64,000 nt of DNA from an uncultured Lachnospiraceae bacterium (GTDB taxonomy: Bacteria; Bacillota; Clostridia; Lachnospirales; Lachnospiraceae): the NCBI GenBank assembly GCA_946549035.1, contig CAMNQH010000006.1:1-64000 (forward strand), in the 5' to 3' direction. Both the position numbers and the translations under genes were made by a program. Position 1 is the first letter of the stretch; each line of letters starts with the position of its first letter. Under the pieces are notes generated by a model. That model saw only the letters and a list, made by a program, of their open reading frames with translations, ran no database searches and was not told where the DNA came from. Of this stretch, positions 1-8,486 are shown piece by piece.

Positions 1-881
1 TTTCTGAAGGTATCTTGTCCATCCAGACAGGTGTCTGTCAGATAGCCTTTCTCCCATTCCCATTTGGAGAGTCCTCGGTAATAATACATTTTTTTTGCGT
101 CCTCAATGATAAAGGGAATAAGCCCGAAACGCAGGCACTCTTTGAATGCGATTAATCTGCCGACTCTGCCATTGCCATCTTGGAATGGATGAATGCGCTC
201 AAAGGCGTAATGGAAGCAAATGATGTCGTTAATCGTAACAGTAGTTTTGGCTTCGTATTCGGTAAGCAGAACTTTCATTCGTGGAACAACCTCTTTCGGT
301 TTTAATGTTTCACGGCCGCCGACCATATTGGCTCTTTTCTTGTAATCCCCAACGGCGAACCAGGCAAGTGAGGAATCTTTTGTACTTTGCTTCAAAATGC
401 GGTGCAGCTCTTTGATGATATCCTGGGTAAGCGGTTTTTCAGCCATATCGATACAATAGTCAATGGCCCGAAAATGATTGACAGTTTCGATAATGTCATC
501 AACAGGGATGCCTTCTCCGATATCTATTGTGTTAGTTTCAAATATCAGCCGGGTCTGATCTTCACTGAGTTTGCTGCCTTCTATATGATTGGAGTTATAG
601 GTCATCCGTACCTGAAGCTCATGGTACAGGCCGCCAGGCATATGGATGTTTTTTTCATCTCTGAGAGTTTGAAGCAAACGGTTATCTGAAAAGGCCTGGC
701 ATAGTTCATCTGTAGAACAACCGAAAAAATCAGCCATTTTTTTAAGAACATGATAGGCAATTTTCTCTCCCCGCCCGATTTTTGCAACGGTGCGGGAGGA
801 AATACCGAGTTCCTTAGCTAGTGCAGTTTTCGTTAGACTTTTTTCATTCAGTTTATGCAGTAGGCCGGAATATGATATCAT
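1..881 (-). CDS. HTH-Fic domain protein (3' end outside window)
   Basis: The minus strand is open from an ATG at 881 to the left edge, 293 codons, so the C-terminus is missing. Residues about 1-65 form a Cro/XRE-type helix-turn-helix. From about residue 80 a Fic fold follows. The motif HPFQDGNGRVGR, the Fic catalytic signature with its histidine, is complete. SNHIEG near residue 95 fits the class II inhibitory motif (S/T)xxxE(G/N), whose Glu blocks ATP binding in known Fic proteins. Fic enzymes usually transfer AMP to Ser, Thr or Tyr of a target protein. The start follows AGGAAGAAGG by about 8 bases; an in-frame GTG lies 6 bases upstream. Repeated half-sites upstream suggest autoregulation. 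No partner antitoxin is visible in the window. The target is unknown. Confidence 0.88.
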   Translation of the reverse strand, partial: MISYSGLLHKLNEKSLTKTALAKELGISSRTVAKIGRGEKIAYHVLKKMADFFGCSTDELCQAFSDNRLLQTLRDEKNIHMPGGLYHELQVRMTYNSNHIEGSKLSEDQTRLIFETNTIDIGEGIPVDDIIETVNHFRAIDYCIDMAEKPLTQDIIKELHRILKQSTKDSSLAWFAVGDYKKRANMVGGRETLKPKEVVPRMKVLLTEYEAKTTVTINDIICFHYAFERIHPFQDGNGRVGRLIAFKECLRFGLIPFIIEDAKKMYYYRGLSKWEWEKGYLTDTCLDGQDTFR

Positions 882-896
882 AGTGTTCACCTTCTT

Positions 897-957
897 CCTT
901 TACTTATTGTACTATAAAAAGCAAAAAAGTAAAGGTTTCTTTGTGAAAAAGTAAAGG
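897..957. promoter_or_regulatory. Three AAGTAAAGG half-sites, probable operator of the HTH-Fic gene
   Basis: The 9-mer AAGTAAAGG occurs at 927-935 and 949-957, exactly 22 bases apart, about two helical turns. Its complement CCTTTACTT is at 897-905. All lie just upstream of the HTH-Fic start codon, where the protein's own HTH could bind. A binding role is inference from spacing and position. Confidence 0.5.
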
Positions 958-1012
958 GAATGGATATTTCTAAAATATTAATATTGCCTTCATTTGTGCA
1001 ATACATTTACAG

Positions 1013-1018
1013 TATAAT
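1013..1018 (+). promoter_or_regulatory. Probable -10 box (TATAAT) of the SDR gene
   Basis: A perfect TATAAT lies 33 bases before the SDR start codon. I see no good -35 box at 16-18 bases upstream, so only the -10 is called. Confidence 0.4.
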
Positions 1019-1050
1019 ACTAGATTAATCTATAAAAAGGAGCTAAGAAA

Positions 1051-1782
1051 ATGAGTTCTTACAGTGCATTTATTACAGGGGCAACACGGGGAATTGGAGC
1101 GGCTGTCGCCGAGGGTTTGGCGCAAAAAGGGTATCGTCTGGCCATAGGAGGCAGGGACGGGCAAAGGCTTTCTGATAAGGCGGAGGATCTCTCGAATCGG
1201 TATCACATACCGTGCCTTGTGCTTCCCGGGGACGTAGGGAGAGAAGATTACGTAAAACAGGCTTTTCAGAGCATAGATGAAAAGCTGGGGCCTTTGGATG
1301 TACTGATAAACAATGCAGGAATTTCTTATATAGGTCTTTTAACGGAGATGGATGTTTTGGAATGGGAGCAGGTCATACAAACAAATCTTACCTCCGTATT
1401 TTTATGCTGCAAATACGGAGCGGCCCGTATGCTTCAAAGAAAAAGCGGGAAAATCATCAATATATCTTCTGTCTGGGGCAATGTGGGGGCGTCTTGTGAA
1501 GCGGCTTATTCTGCATCCAAGGGGGGAGTGAACGCACTGACAAAAGCTCTGGGAAAAGAACTGGCTCCCAGCCAGATACAAGTAAATGCCATCGCCTGTG
1601 GAATCATAGATACAGAGATGAACCAGTGCTTTTCTTTAGAAGAAAGGCGGGCGCTGGAGGATGAAGTGCCCTGCGGAAGATTTGCCAGTCCAAAGGAAGT
1701 AAGCCAAATGGTAAATTCCCTGTTGGAAGCTCCGTCTTATTTCACAGGGCAGGTGATTACCATGGACGGAGGATGGATATAA
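1051..1782 (+). CDS. SDR family NAD(P)-dependent oxidoreductase (FabG-like)
   Basis: This is a 243-residue classical short-chain dehydrogenase/reductase. The nucleotide-binding TGATRGIG is at residues 9-16 and NNAG at 87-90. The catalytic set appears to be N112, S140, Y153 and K157 (YSASK). The length is normal for the family. Such enzymes reduce or oxidise a carbonyl/alcohol with NAD(P)H; FabG-like members act on 3-oxoacyl-ACP. It stands alone, not in a fatty-acid cluster, so the substrate is open. The start follows AAAAAGGAGC. Transcription probably uses the TATAAT at 1013. Confidence 0.88.
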   Translation: MSSYSAFITGATRGIGAAVAEGLAQKGYRLAIGGRDGQRLSDKAEDLSNRYHIPCLVLPGDVGREDYVKQAFQSIDEKLGPLDVLINNAGISYIGLLTEMDVLEWEQVIQTNLTSVFLCCKYGAARMLQRKSGKIINISSVWGNVGASCEAAYSASKGGVNALTKALGKELAPSQIQVNAIACGIIDTEMNQCFSLEERRALEDEVPCGRFASPKEVSQMVNSLLEAPSYFTGQVITMDGGWI

Positions 1783-1924
1783 CAATAACAGCTCAGACAG
1801 CCATTGTGTTGTAGGTCAAGATAAACCTCGAGAATTCTCAAATCGAATATCACGTACGCAAAATGAGTATTTTTGAGAAGATGCGAAAAAATTCCCTTAA
1901 GATGATTTAAAAAGGAGGGGTTGA

Positions 1925-2278
1925 ATGGATCTTGGCACAAGGCTGGAAGGATTGCTGCAGGAGTTTGGCTTGAGTCAGACACAGGCGGCAGAAGAATTAC
2001 ATATTGCAAAATCAACCATGAACGGATACATCAAAGGAAGAAGGCAGCCAAGCCAGGAAATGCTGAAAATTATGGCAGATTACTTTCATGTATCCCCGGA
2101 TTACTTGGTTGGAAATACAAATATAAGAAAATATCCGGAAGGAGAGCTTACGGTCCGTGAAGGGAATTTGGTTGGAATATACCGGGATTTACAGACCGAT
2201 AATCAGAATATATTAATGAAGCAGGCGGAAGCCTTGCGTGTACTTGAAATGAACCAGAAAAACAACAGGAAAAAATAA
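1925..2278 (+). CDS. XRE-family HTH regulator (first of a tandem pair)
   Basis: This 117-residue protein begins with a Cro/C1-type HTH at residues about 5-62 (LSQTQAAEELHIAKSTMNGY is the recognition part). A short C-terminal tail of about 50 residues follows, perhaps for dimerisation. It resembles the next gene along its whole length: both have the HTH ending in FHV(S/T)xDYL and a tail with EGxLVGxYRxL. The pair therefore looks like a tandem duplication. The start is preceded by AAAAAGGAGGGG. Targets are unknown; autoregulation or regulation of the neighbour is plausible. Confidence 0.82.
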   Translation: MDLGTRLEGLLQEFGLSQTQAAEELHIAKSTMNGYIKGRRQPSQEMLKIMADYFHVSPDYLVGNTNIRKYPEGELTVREGNLVGIYRDLQTDNQNILMKQAEALRVLEMNQKNNRKK

Positions 2279-2297
2279 TAGTGAATATGCATTTTGA

Positions 2298-2316
2298 GTA
2301 TCATATTACCTGATAC
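2298..2316. promoter_or_regulatory. Inverted repeat GTATCA-N7-TGATAC between the XRE genes
   Basis: A perfect 6-bp dyad with a 7-base centre lies between the two XRE genes, about 85 bases before the second start codon. It has the size and symmetry of an operator for a small HTH dimer. No function is shown. Confidence 0.35.
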
Positions 2317-2399
2317 GCGTATAAGAACCCGGCTGGATGGACATTCCTATATTATATAATATTGACGGACAGGACAGCAGACAGCAAGGGGGAGTTTCC

Positions 2400-2738
2400 A
2401 TGGATTTTGCAGCACGTTTGCATCAACTGATCGAAGAGTCGGAGATTACGCAGAAGGAGTTATCAATTCAGCTTCATATGGCGCCTACGACGTTGAATGG
2501 TTATGTAAATCATTATCGGGAACCAGATTTTTCTACGTTAGTCAGGTTGGCGAGGTATTTTCATGTTACTACGGATTATTTATTAGGACTTTCAGATTTA
2601 AAAGAGGCATGCCCTATGCCTTTAAGTGAGGATGAGGGCAGGTTGGTGGGGCTATACCGGCGTTTGATGCCGGAGAAACGAGAACTATTAATAGAACAAG
2701 CAAAGACATTATATCGGTTTGAACAGAAACGTTTGTAA
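2400..2738 (+). CDS. XRE-family HTH regulator (second of a tandem pair)
   Basis: I place the start at the ATG at 2400, giving 112 residues, because AAGGGGGAG lies just upstream. A longer frame opens at 2337 but has no ribosome site and would begin inside AT-rich promoter-like sequence. The HTH covers residues about 5-62 (ITQKELSIQLHMAPTTLNGY). The C-terminal tail matches the upstream paralogue. The DNA-binding fold is clear; the regulated genes are not known. A strong terminator follows, so this is the end of a short transcription unit. Confidence 0.82.
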   Translation: MDFAARLHQLIEESEITQKELSIQLHMAPTTLNGYVNHYREPDFSTLVRLARYFHVTTDYLLGLSDLKEACPMPLSEDEGRLVGLYRRLMPEKRELLIEQAKTLYRFEQKRL

Positions 2739-2762
2739 GAATAAGGGTTTGGGATAAGGGAG

Positions 2763-2806
2763 TACATGCCAGGATGCCGGGGACGCATCGGTGCATGTGC
2801 TTTTTT
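2763..2806 (+). terminator. Rho-independent terminator after the XRE pair
   Basis: A GC-rich stem built from ACATGCC..GATGC and GCATC..GGTGCATGT around GGGGAC is followed by six T residues at 2801-2806. Confidence 0.75.
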
Positions 2807-2905
2807 GTATGTGTTTTTTTAATAAAATAACGCTACCATCTTTATAAATAGATAGGAAGGTGCTATACTGTACAAGGGTGTATTTGAAAAAGGAGAGAAG
2901 AGTTT

Positions 2906-3799
2906 ATGTCTTATCAGATCATTTCAGACGGTTCCTGCGATTTGGGCATGGAGATTCCTCAGAAGTATGGGATTAAGGTAGTGCCTTTTTATGTTACCTT
3001 TGACGGGGAGACTTATCAGAAAGAGATCGAAGAGGTGAGTGTTCGGGAGTTTTATCAAAAAATGGTAGATTATCCGGATGTCTATCCAAAGTCCTCCCTT
3101 CCTTCCATTCAAGATTATGTGGAAGTATTCACTACATATGCTAAGGAAGGCAAAGATATTCTTTGTCTATGTATCACGACTAAATTTAGTGGTTCTTACA
3201 ATGCGGCTATGAATGCCAGAACCATGGTATTAGAAGAATATCCTGATGTGACGATTGCTGTGATAGATTCTACAGTTGATACGGTTTTGCAAGGAATACT
3301 GGTGTTAGAGGCCGTAAGAATGCAGCAGGCAGGGCTTTCACTGGAAGAAACGGTGGAACAGATAGAGCGTATTAAGCCCAGCGGCCGTATTATTTTTACG
3401 GTGGGGAGCTTTGATTACCTGATACATGGGGGACGTATTGGCAAGGTGATGGGAGCCGCCGTTTCCGTGTTGGGGATTAAGCCCTTAATTATGCTTCGGG
3501 AAGGAGAGATTTTTCCAACCGGGATTACCAGAAGCCGGGTAAAAGCAAGAAAGAAGCTGGTAGAGCAAGTAAAAGAGCATTTTGAAAAGCAAAATGAAAA
3601 TCCGGATAATTATCAGATCGTGGTGGGCTATGGGTATGATTATGAGGAAGCCGTTGCGTTTCGTGACCAGCTGCTTAACGCTATGCAGGCATATTCCAAT
3701 ATACAGTCCATCGATATATATCAGATCGGGGCTACCATAGGAGTACACACGGGGCCTTATCCTCTTGGTATGGGGCTTTTGAAAAAATTTGACCGATAA
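2906..3799 (+). CDS. DegV family fatty-acid-binding protein
   Basis: At 297 residues this is a full-length DegV protein. Typical features are the N-terminal ISDGSCDL, TTKFSGSYNAA in the first half, LIHGGRIGKVMGA near residue 175, IKPLI followed by the ExG turn, and IGVHTGPYPLG at the C-terminus. DegV proteins bind a long-chain fatty acid in a deep pocket. In Firmicutes with FakA/FakB they hand it to a kinase; no FakA gene is present here. The start has AAAGGAGAGAAG upstream. A second, diverged DegV lies at 12671, so two lipid specificities are possible. Confidence 0.9.
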   Translation: MSYQIISDGSCDLGMEIPQKYGIKVVPFYVTFDGETYQKEIEEVSVREFYQKMVDYPDVYPKSSLPSIQDYVEVFTTYAKEGKDILCLCITTKFSGSYNAAMNARTMVLEEYPDVTIAVIDSTVDTVLQGILVLEAVRMQQAGLSLEETVEQIERIKPSGRIIFTVGSFDYLIHGGRIGKVMGAAVSVLGIKPLIMLREGEIFPTGITRSRVKARKKLVEQVKEHFEKQNENPDNYQIVVGYGYDYEEAVAFRDQLLNAMQAYSNIQSIDIYQIGATIGVHTGPYPLGMGLLKKFDR

Positions 3800-3815
3800 A
3801 GGATGGAGATGAAAC

Positions 3816-4883
3816 ATGAATAAGCATGATATCAAACGAAACCTTCCTATGATGACCGGAAAGCTTGGGGTTTGCGGCTACAATCGCTGGTGCCATTCAT
3901 TTACTGGAAAAAATAAAAAGACCGGAAGGAAACGTGTCTTTTTTGTAGAATATTGTATTGTGAATCCGGAGCTGGGAGGAAGAGAGCCCATAATGGGAGA
4001 CAAGCCGTATCAGAGGCCGGCATATTTGATGGTAAAAGCCGGAATCTGGGGAAAACGAGGATTTCATATCAAACAGCATTACGGCATTGAAGAAATGGAA
4101 GTTGCCGGTACGTTTCTAAAGATAACAGCTGGGGAATGTTTTTTGTCAGAAAATAACATTTGGGGCAGGGTGAAAGAGGCTCACTCTATGATGTGGTCTT
4201 TGCGAATGAATAAAAAGGTTGCGTTTCATCTGGGCTACAGTGCCAGCAAGCCGGTTCGGGAAATGAATCCATTTGATATGTATTGGCATGCAGAAGGGAT
4301 TCGCACAGATTATGAAGGAATTGTTACGGTTGACGGAGAGAGCTATGAAATAACCCCTGAGACCTGTTACGGTTATGCGGATAAAAAGTGGGGCAGGGAT
4401 TTTACAAGTCCCTGGTTTTGGCTGTATGGAAGTCAGATGAAGAGTTTAAAAACCGGAAAGCTGTTAGAAAGATCAGCGTTTGCCATGGGCGGCGGTAACC
4501 CGGTTGTACTGGGATTCCAACTGCGGAATAAGCCTTTTGTAGACGTTTATTATGAAGGAAAAAACCGAGAAATCAATTATTCTGTTCCTGGAACCTTTGC
4601 GCGGATGCGCTATGCCTGCAGTAGGAAAAATGGCAATGTGCTTTGGCATGTAAAAGCCGTAAACCTTACTACGGCCATTGAAGCAAAGATTATTACCAAG
4701 GAAGAAGAAGTACAAGAAATGCAGTATCAGGCGCCGGACGGAACCTGGAACCCGGATCTGACAATAGGAAGCGGAACCGGAAAAGGCGAAATTCGCTTGT
4801 ATCGAAGGAGTGGAAATCACTATACACTCATAGATAAGATTCTGGTAAAAGGTGTTGGATGTGAATATACCGGAAAAAAGTAA
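3816..4883 (+). CDS. Tocopherol cyclase-like protein
   Basis: The 355-residue protein resembles the tocopherol cyclase-like family. The pattern NRWCHSF, then WHAEGIRTDYEGIVTVDGE, then YGYADKKWGRDFTSPWFW is characteristic of this beta-rich fold in clostridial homologues. Anaerobic Firmicutes are not known to make tocopherol, so the plant reaction should not be assumed. No signal peptide or membrane segment is visible, so it is likely cytoplasmic. It starts 16 bases after the DegV gene, with GGAGATGAAAC as the ribosome site, and the two probably share an mRNA. A link to lipid handling is inference from that neighbour. Confidence 0.7.
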   Translation: MNKHDIKRNLPMMTGKLGVCGYNRWCHSFTGKNKKTGRKRVFFVEYCIVNPELGGREPIMGDKPYQRPAYLMVKAGIWGKRGFHIKQHYGIEEMEVAGTFLKITAGECFLSENNIWGRVKEAHSMMWSLRMNKKVAFHLGYSASKPVREMNPFDMYWHAEGIRTDYEGIVTVDGESYEITPETCYGYADKKWGRDFTSPWFWLYGSQMKSLKTGKLLERSAFAMGGGNPVVLGFQLRNKPFVDVYYEGKNREINYSVPGTFARMRYACSRKNGNVLWHVKAVNLTTAIEAKIITKEEEVQEMQYQAPDGTWNPDLTIGSGTGKGEIRLYRRSGNHYTLIDKILVKGVGCEYTGKK

Positions 4884-4907
4884 GTATGGGATACTTGAGG
4901 AGGAGAC

Positions 4908-6263
4908 ATGCAGATAATTATTGTAGGCTGCGGGAATGTAGGAAGAACGCTGACCGAACAATTAAGCCAAGAAGGTCATAGTATTACAGTGATTGACCGG
5001 GAAGAGGCATTGACTGAAGAAGTAGCAAATCAATATGATGTAATGGGGATTGTAGGAAACGGTGCCAGCTTCAGTGTACAAAAAGAAGCTGGCATTGGCC
5101 ATGCAGACCTGCTGATTGCAGTAACTACATCAGATGAAGTGAATCTATTATGCTGCCTGATTGCAAAAAAAGCAGGAGGCTGCAATACCATTGCCAGGGT
5201 GCGTAATCCTGTATACAATAAAGAAATTTCTTATATTAAGGAAGAACTGGGATTGTCAATGGTAATTAATCCGGAGTTGACGGCGGCCTTGGAAATTTCC
5301 AGGCTTTTAAAATTTCCTTCCGCCATTAAAGTGGATACTTTTGCCAAAGGGCGGGTAGAGCTTTTGGGCTATAAAGTAGGAGAAGGTTCTCCCTTGTGCG
5401 GTCAGTCCCTGATGGAGGTTTCCGCGAAACTCCAAGGAAATGTTCTGATTTGTATGGTAGAACGGGGGGATGAAGTGTATATTCCGGACGGACGATTTAG
5501 ACTCCAGGAAAAAGACGTGATTTCCCTGGTGGCGGCTCCCAAGCACGCCAATGAATTTTTCAAAAAAATCGGAATGACGGCCAACCGGATTCGGAATGTC
5601 CTGATTGTAGGCGGAGGAGAGACAAGCTATTATCTGACCAAGATGTTAGAGGCTATGGGAATGGTAGTAAAGATTATTGAGCGCAGTAAGGAACGGTGTA
5701 ACGAGTTAAGCGAATTACTTCCCAAGACTTTGGTTATCCGCGGAGACGGAACGGAACGGAACCTTCTTCACGAGGAGGGGCTGGAACAGATGCATGCATT
5801 TGTATCCTGGACCAGTATGGATGAAGAGAATGTGATGCTGAGTCTTTTTGCCAGACGTGCCTCCAAGGCCAAGACAGTAACCAAGATACAGCGGATTGCT
5901 TATGATGAGATTATCAGCAGCATGGATCTGGGAAGCGTACTATATCCAAAATACATAACGGCGGATTATATCATTCAATATGTCAGAGCTATGCAAAATT
6001 CCATAGGAAGCAATGTGGAGACGCTTTATCGTCTGAGTGACGACCGCGTAGAGGCATTGGAGTTTATAGTGGGGAAACAATCCCCGGTAATCGGCATTCC
6101 ATTGAAAGATTTAAAGCTGAAAGAAAATCTTTTGATTGGGTGCATCAACCGCAGGGGAAAGATTATCATTCCCGGAGGACAAGACTGCCTGGAACAGGGA
6201 GATACTGTAGTGGTGGTTACCACCAATAAGGGTTTCCACGATTTGCGGGATATATTGAAATAA
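4908..6263 (+). CDS. trkA: Trk potassium uptake regulatory protein TrkA
   Basis: The 451 residues contain two tandem RCK units. The first NAD-binding Rossmann segment begins IIIVGCGNVGRTL at residue 3; the second begins VLIVGGGETSYYL near residue 231. Each is followed by a TrkA_C domain (about 140-225 and 370-451). This two-RCK layout is the full-length bacterial TrkA. It sits on the cytoplasmic face of TrkH and gates potassium uptake in response to nucleotides. trkH follows after 11 bases. The start has TTGAGGAGGAGAC upstream. Confidence 0.94.
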   Translation: MQIIIVGCGNVGRTLTEQLSQEGHSITVIDREEALTEEVANQYDVMGIVGNGASFSVQKEAGIGHADLLIAVTTSDEVNLLCCLIAKKAGGCNTIARVRNPVYNKEISYIKEELGLSMVINPELTAALEISRLLKFPSAIKVDTFAKGRVELLGYKVGEGSPLCGQSLMEVSAKLQGNVLICMVERGDEVYIPDGRFRLQEKDVISLVAAPKHANEFFKKIGMTANRIRNVLIVGGGETSYYLTKMLEAMGMVVKIIERSKERCNELSELLPKTLVIRGDGTERNLLHEEGLEQMHAFVSWTSMDEENVMLSLFARRASKAKTVTKIQRIAYDEIISSMDLGSVLYPKYITADYIIQYVRAMQNSIGSNVETLYRLSDDRVEALEFIVGKQSPVIGIPLKDLKLKENLLIGCINRRGKIIIPGGQDCLEQGDTVVVVTTNKGFHDLRDILK

Positions 6264-6274
6264 GGAGCAGCGTA

Positions 6275-7714
6275 ATGAACCATTCGATTATTCGCTATAT
6301 TATGTGCCGTGTTCTGGAATTCCAGGCTGCATTTTTGATGCTTCCATGTCTGGTGGCGTTGTTTTACAGGGAAAAGGCCGGGTTTTCTTATTTGATTGTG
6401 GCGGCGGTGTGCTTGATTGTGGCGTTGATAGGAAAACGGAAAAAGCCAAAGAGTAATGTTTTTTATGCCAGAGAAGGATTTGTAACGGTTTCCTTATGTT
6501 GGATTGTGTTAAGTATTACAGGAGCCATTCCTTTTGTAATGTCAGGAGAAATACCTTCATTTACAGATGCTTTGTTTGAAACTATTTCTGGCTTGACGAC
6601 GACAGGTTCCAGTATTTTAACGGATGTGGAAGCCTTGTCCCATTGTAATTTGTTCTGGAGAAGTTTTACCCACTGGATTGGGGGGATGGGGGTACTTGTT
6701 TTGGTACTGGCGATCCTTCCCTTGGCCGGGGCTCACAATATGTATTTAATGCGGGCGGAAAGCCCGGGGCCGTCTGTGGGAAAGCTGGTTCCCCGGGTAC
6801 GTCATACGGCGCGTATTCTGTACGGAATTTATATTGTAATGACCCTGATCCTGATTGTGCTTCTTCTGTGTACAGGGATGAATTTGTTTGAAGCGTCTAC
6901 CCATGCGTTTGGTACGGCGGGAACCGGAGGTTTCGGAATTTTAAATACCAGTATAGGGTCTTACCCCGTATCGGCCCAGGTAATTATTACTGTTTTTATG
7001 ATTTTGTTTGGAGTTAATTTTAGTGTGTACTATCTCTTTTTGGTTCGAAGGCCAAAGGAAGCGCTTTTTCATGAGGAGATGCGGTACTATTTTATAATTA
7101 TTGCAGCGGCAGTGGTGATGATTACCTGGGATGTCCGGGATATGTTCGGAAATCTGTTTGAAGCAGTTCGTCATGTGGCCTTTCAGGTTGGTTCTATTAT
7201 AACCACAACAGGATTTGCCACAACAGATTTTAATTTATGGCCTGCGTTTTCCAAGACGATCCTGGTGCTTTTAATGTTTGTGGGAGCTTGTGCAGGAAGT
7301 ACCGGAGGGGGAATAAAAGTTTCCCGTATCATTATTTTGCTGAAGCTGGTGAAAAATGAGATTTCCCATTTGATTCATCCGAAGCGGGTGAAGCAGATGT
7401 ACTTTGAAAAGCATGTGGTCTCCAAGGAGGTTACCAGAGGTATTCAAGTGTTTTTGATTGCTTATCTGTTGATTTTTGCCGGGTCCTTGTTATTGATTTC
7501 CTTGTGTGAGCTGGATCTTGTTACAAATTTTACAGCGGTAGCGGCTACCCTGAACAATATAGGGCCAGGTCTTGAACTGGTAGGGCCTACCGGGAATTTC
7601 AGTGTTTTTGCCGCTCCTGCAAAATGGGTTTTGATGTTTGACATGCTGGCGGGACGTTTGGAAATTTTCCCTATGCTTGTGATGCTGTCACCCTCTACCT
7701 GGAAGCGGGGATAA
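6275..7714 (+). CDS. trkH: Trk potassium transporter membrane subunit TrkH
   Basis: This 479-residue integral membrane protein has about ten hydrophobic segments and the repeated selectivity loops of the TrkH/KtrB superfamily: [27 protein letters not shown] and NNIGPGL, each with the filter glycine. It moves potassium through the membrane and pairs with TrkA encoded just upstream. A GRLEIFP motif near the C-terminus is typical of the family. The ribosome site is AAGGAGCAGCG. The next small gene begins one base after the stop codon, so all three are probably co-transcribed. Confidence 0.94.
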   Translation: MNHSIIRYIMCRVLEFQAAFLMLPCLVALFYREKAGFSYLIVAAVCLIVALIGKRKKPKSNVFYAREGFVTVSLCWIVLSITGAIPFVMSGEIPSFTDALFETISGLTTTGSSILTDVEALSHCNLFWRSFTHWIGGMGVLVLVLAILPLAGAHNMYLMRAESPGPSVGKLVPRVRHTARILYGIYIVMTLILIVLLLCTGMNLFEASTHAFGTAGTGGFGILNTSIGSYPVSAQVIITVFMILFGVNFSVYYLFLVRRPKEALFHEEMRYYFIIIAAAVVMITWDVRDMFGNLFEAVRHVAFQVGSIITTTGFATTDFNLWPAFSKTILVLLMFVGACAGSTGGGIKVSRIIILLKLVKNEISHLIHPKRVKQMYFEKHVVSKEVTRGIQVFLIAYLLIFAGSLLLISLCELDLVTNFTAVAATLNNIGPGLELVGPTGNFSVFAAPAKWVLMFDMLAGRLEIFPMLVMLSPSTWKRG

Positions 7715-7715
7715 T

Positions 7716-7946
7716 ATGAGAAAAATGGAATTTAAAATGGAGCGGACAGGACTTTTGCAGGTAGGAGACGTGCTTCCCGTAACAGAAGGGAAGCTGCCCT
7801 CTTCCTATTACTATACTTTAGGAAAAGCCTATGCCATGTCAGCCAATTATAGTTTTAGTGAACGTTTGAAATCTTCTCAGGGAAAGGTAGTCAGCGTAGA
7901 TGAGACTTCCAAAGGATTCTTTGTTACGGTAGAGTTTGATGAGTAA
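7716..7946 (+). CDS. Small conserved-type protein of unknown function, trk operon
   Basis: This 76-residue protein starts one base after trkH (ATG at 7716; a second ATG at 7725 is also possible). It has no membrane segment or signal peptide and a mixed charged/polar composition ending [19 protein letters not shown], which looks like a small beta-rich domain. I do not recognise the family. Tight coupling to trkA-trkH suggests co-expression. A hairpin AGAGGCTTT-AAAGCCTCT at 7961-7979 follows. Confidence 0.65.
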   Translation: MRKMEFKMERTGLLQVGDVLPVTEGKLPSSYYYTLGKAYAMSANYSFSERLKSSQGKVVSVDETSKGFFVTVEFDE

Positions 7947-7960
7947 AGGCATAGTAAGGG

Positions 7961-7979
7961 AGAGGCTTTCAAAGCCTCT
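7961..7979. terminator. Hairpin between convergent trk operon and arsR-type gene
   Basis: AGAGGCTTT and AAAGCCTCT pair around a single C. There is no clear T tract on the plus strand, so termination is only likely from position between convergent genes. Confidence 0.4.
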
Positions 7980-7989
7980 GATTTCAAGC

Positions 7990-8352
7990 TTACTCCATGA
8001 CATGCTCTAGGCCCTGAGCGAGAATTGCGTGAACATGACTGTCCGCTAAAGAATAATAAATGGTTTTTCCTTCCCGCCGGTAATTTACCAGGCGGGATTG
8101 TTTTAATACGCGAAGCTGATGTGAAATAGCGCTTTGGGTCATTCCCAAGGCCTCTGCAATGTCGCAGACGCATAGTTCCTGACAGGATAGGGCATGGAGA
8201 ATCCGAATGCGGGTGGGATCTCCAAATACTTTTAATAGATCCGCAAGGGCGTCTATATTATCTTCACTGATCATGTGTTCCAGGGAAATATGATGATTAT
8301 GATGTTCCTGACAGATGGGTGCGGTATCTTCCGGGGATGGTTTCTTTGTCAA
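7990..8352 (-). CDS. ArsR/SmtB-family metal-sensing repressor
   Basis: I choose a TTG start at 8352 (120 residues) because AAAGGAG sits about 7 bases upstream; a longer 151-residue frame runs into terminator sequence. The winged HTH contains ELCVCDIAEALGMTQSAISH, with the two-Cys ELCVCD element seen in CadC-type alpha-3 sites. The C-terminal helix has DSHVHAILAQGLEHVME, an exact DxHx10HxxE zinc site as in SmtB and CzrA. An N-terminal QEHHNHH adds possible ligands. This suggests Zn or Cd/Pb sensing. It probably represses the ATPase gene upstream, whose promoter carries a matching operator at 10961. Whether it has its own promoter is unclear. Confidence 0.9.
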   Translation of the reverse strand: MTKKPSPEDTAPICQEHHNHHISLEHMISEDNIDALADLLKVFGDPTRIRILHALSCQELCVCDIAEALGMTQSAISHQLRVLKQSRLVNYRREGKTIYYSLADSHVHAILAQGLEHVME

Positions 8353-8410
8353 TGGAATCTCCTTTCCAAAAGCAACGGGTAGCCTGTAATCTAAGAGTAA
8401 CGATAGGATG

Positions 8411-8447
8411 AAAAAGTGTGCTGCGGCCGAAGAAACGGGCAGCACAC
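8411..8447 (-). terminator. Terminator between the metal ATPase and arsR-type genes
   Basis: Read on the minus strand, GTGTGCTGC and GCAGCACAC flank a 14-base loop and are followed by five T. It separates the ATPase transcript from the regulator. A T-rich stretch on the other side means it could work in both directions. Confidence 0.75.
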
Positions 8448-8486
8448 TTATTATTTTATTTAAAACCGGGTTTTTGTCAAGTGCTC

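Noticed and set aside
2337-2399. N-terminal extension of the second XRE regulator
   Set aside because: The segment is AT-rich promoter-like DNA; the ribosome site fits the ATG at 2400.
8353-8445. N-terminal extension of the ArsR-type regulator
   Set aside because: It reads through the ATPase terminator; AAAGGAG fits the TTG at 8352 and family length is about 120 residues.
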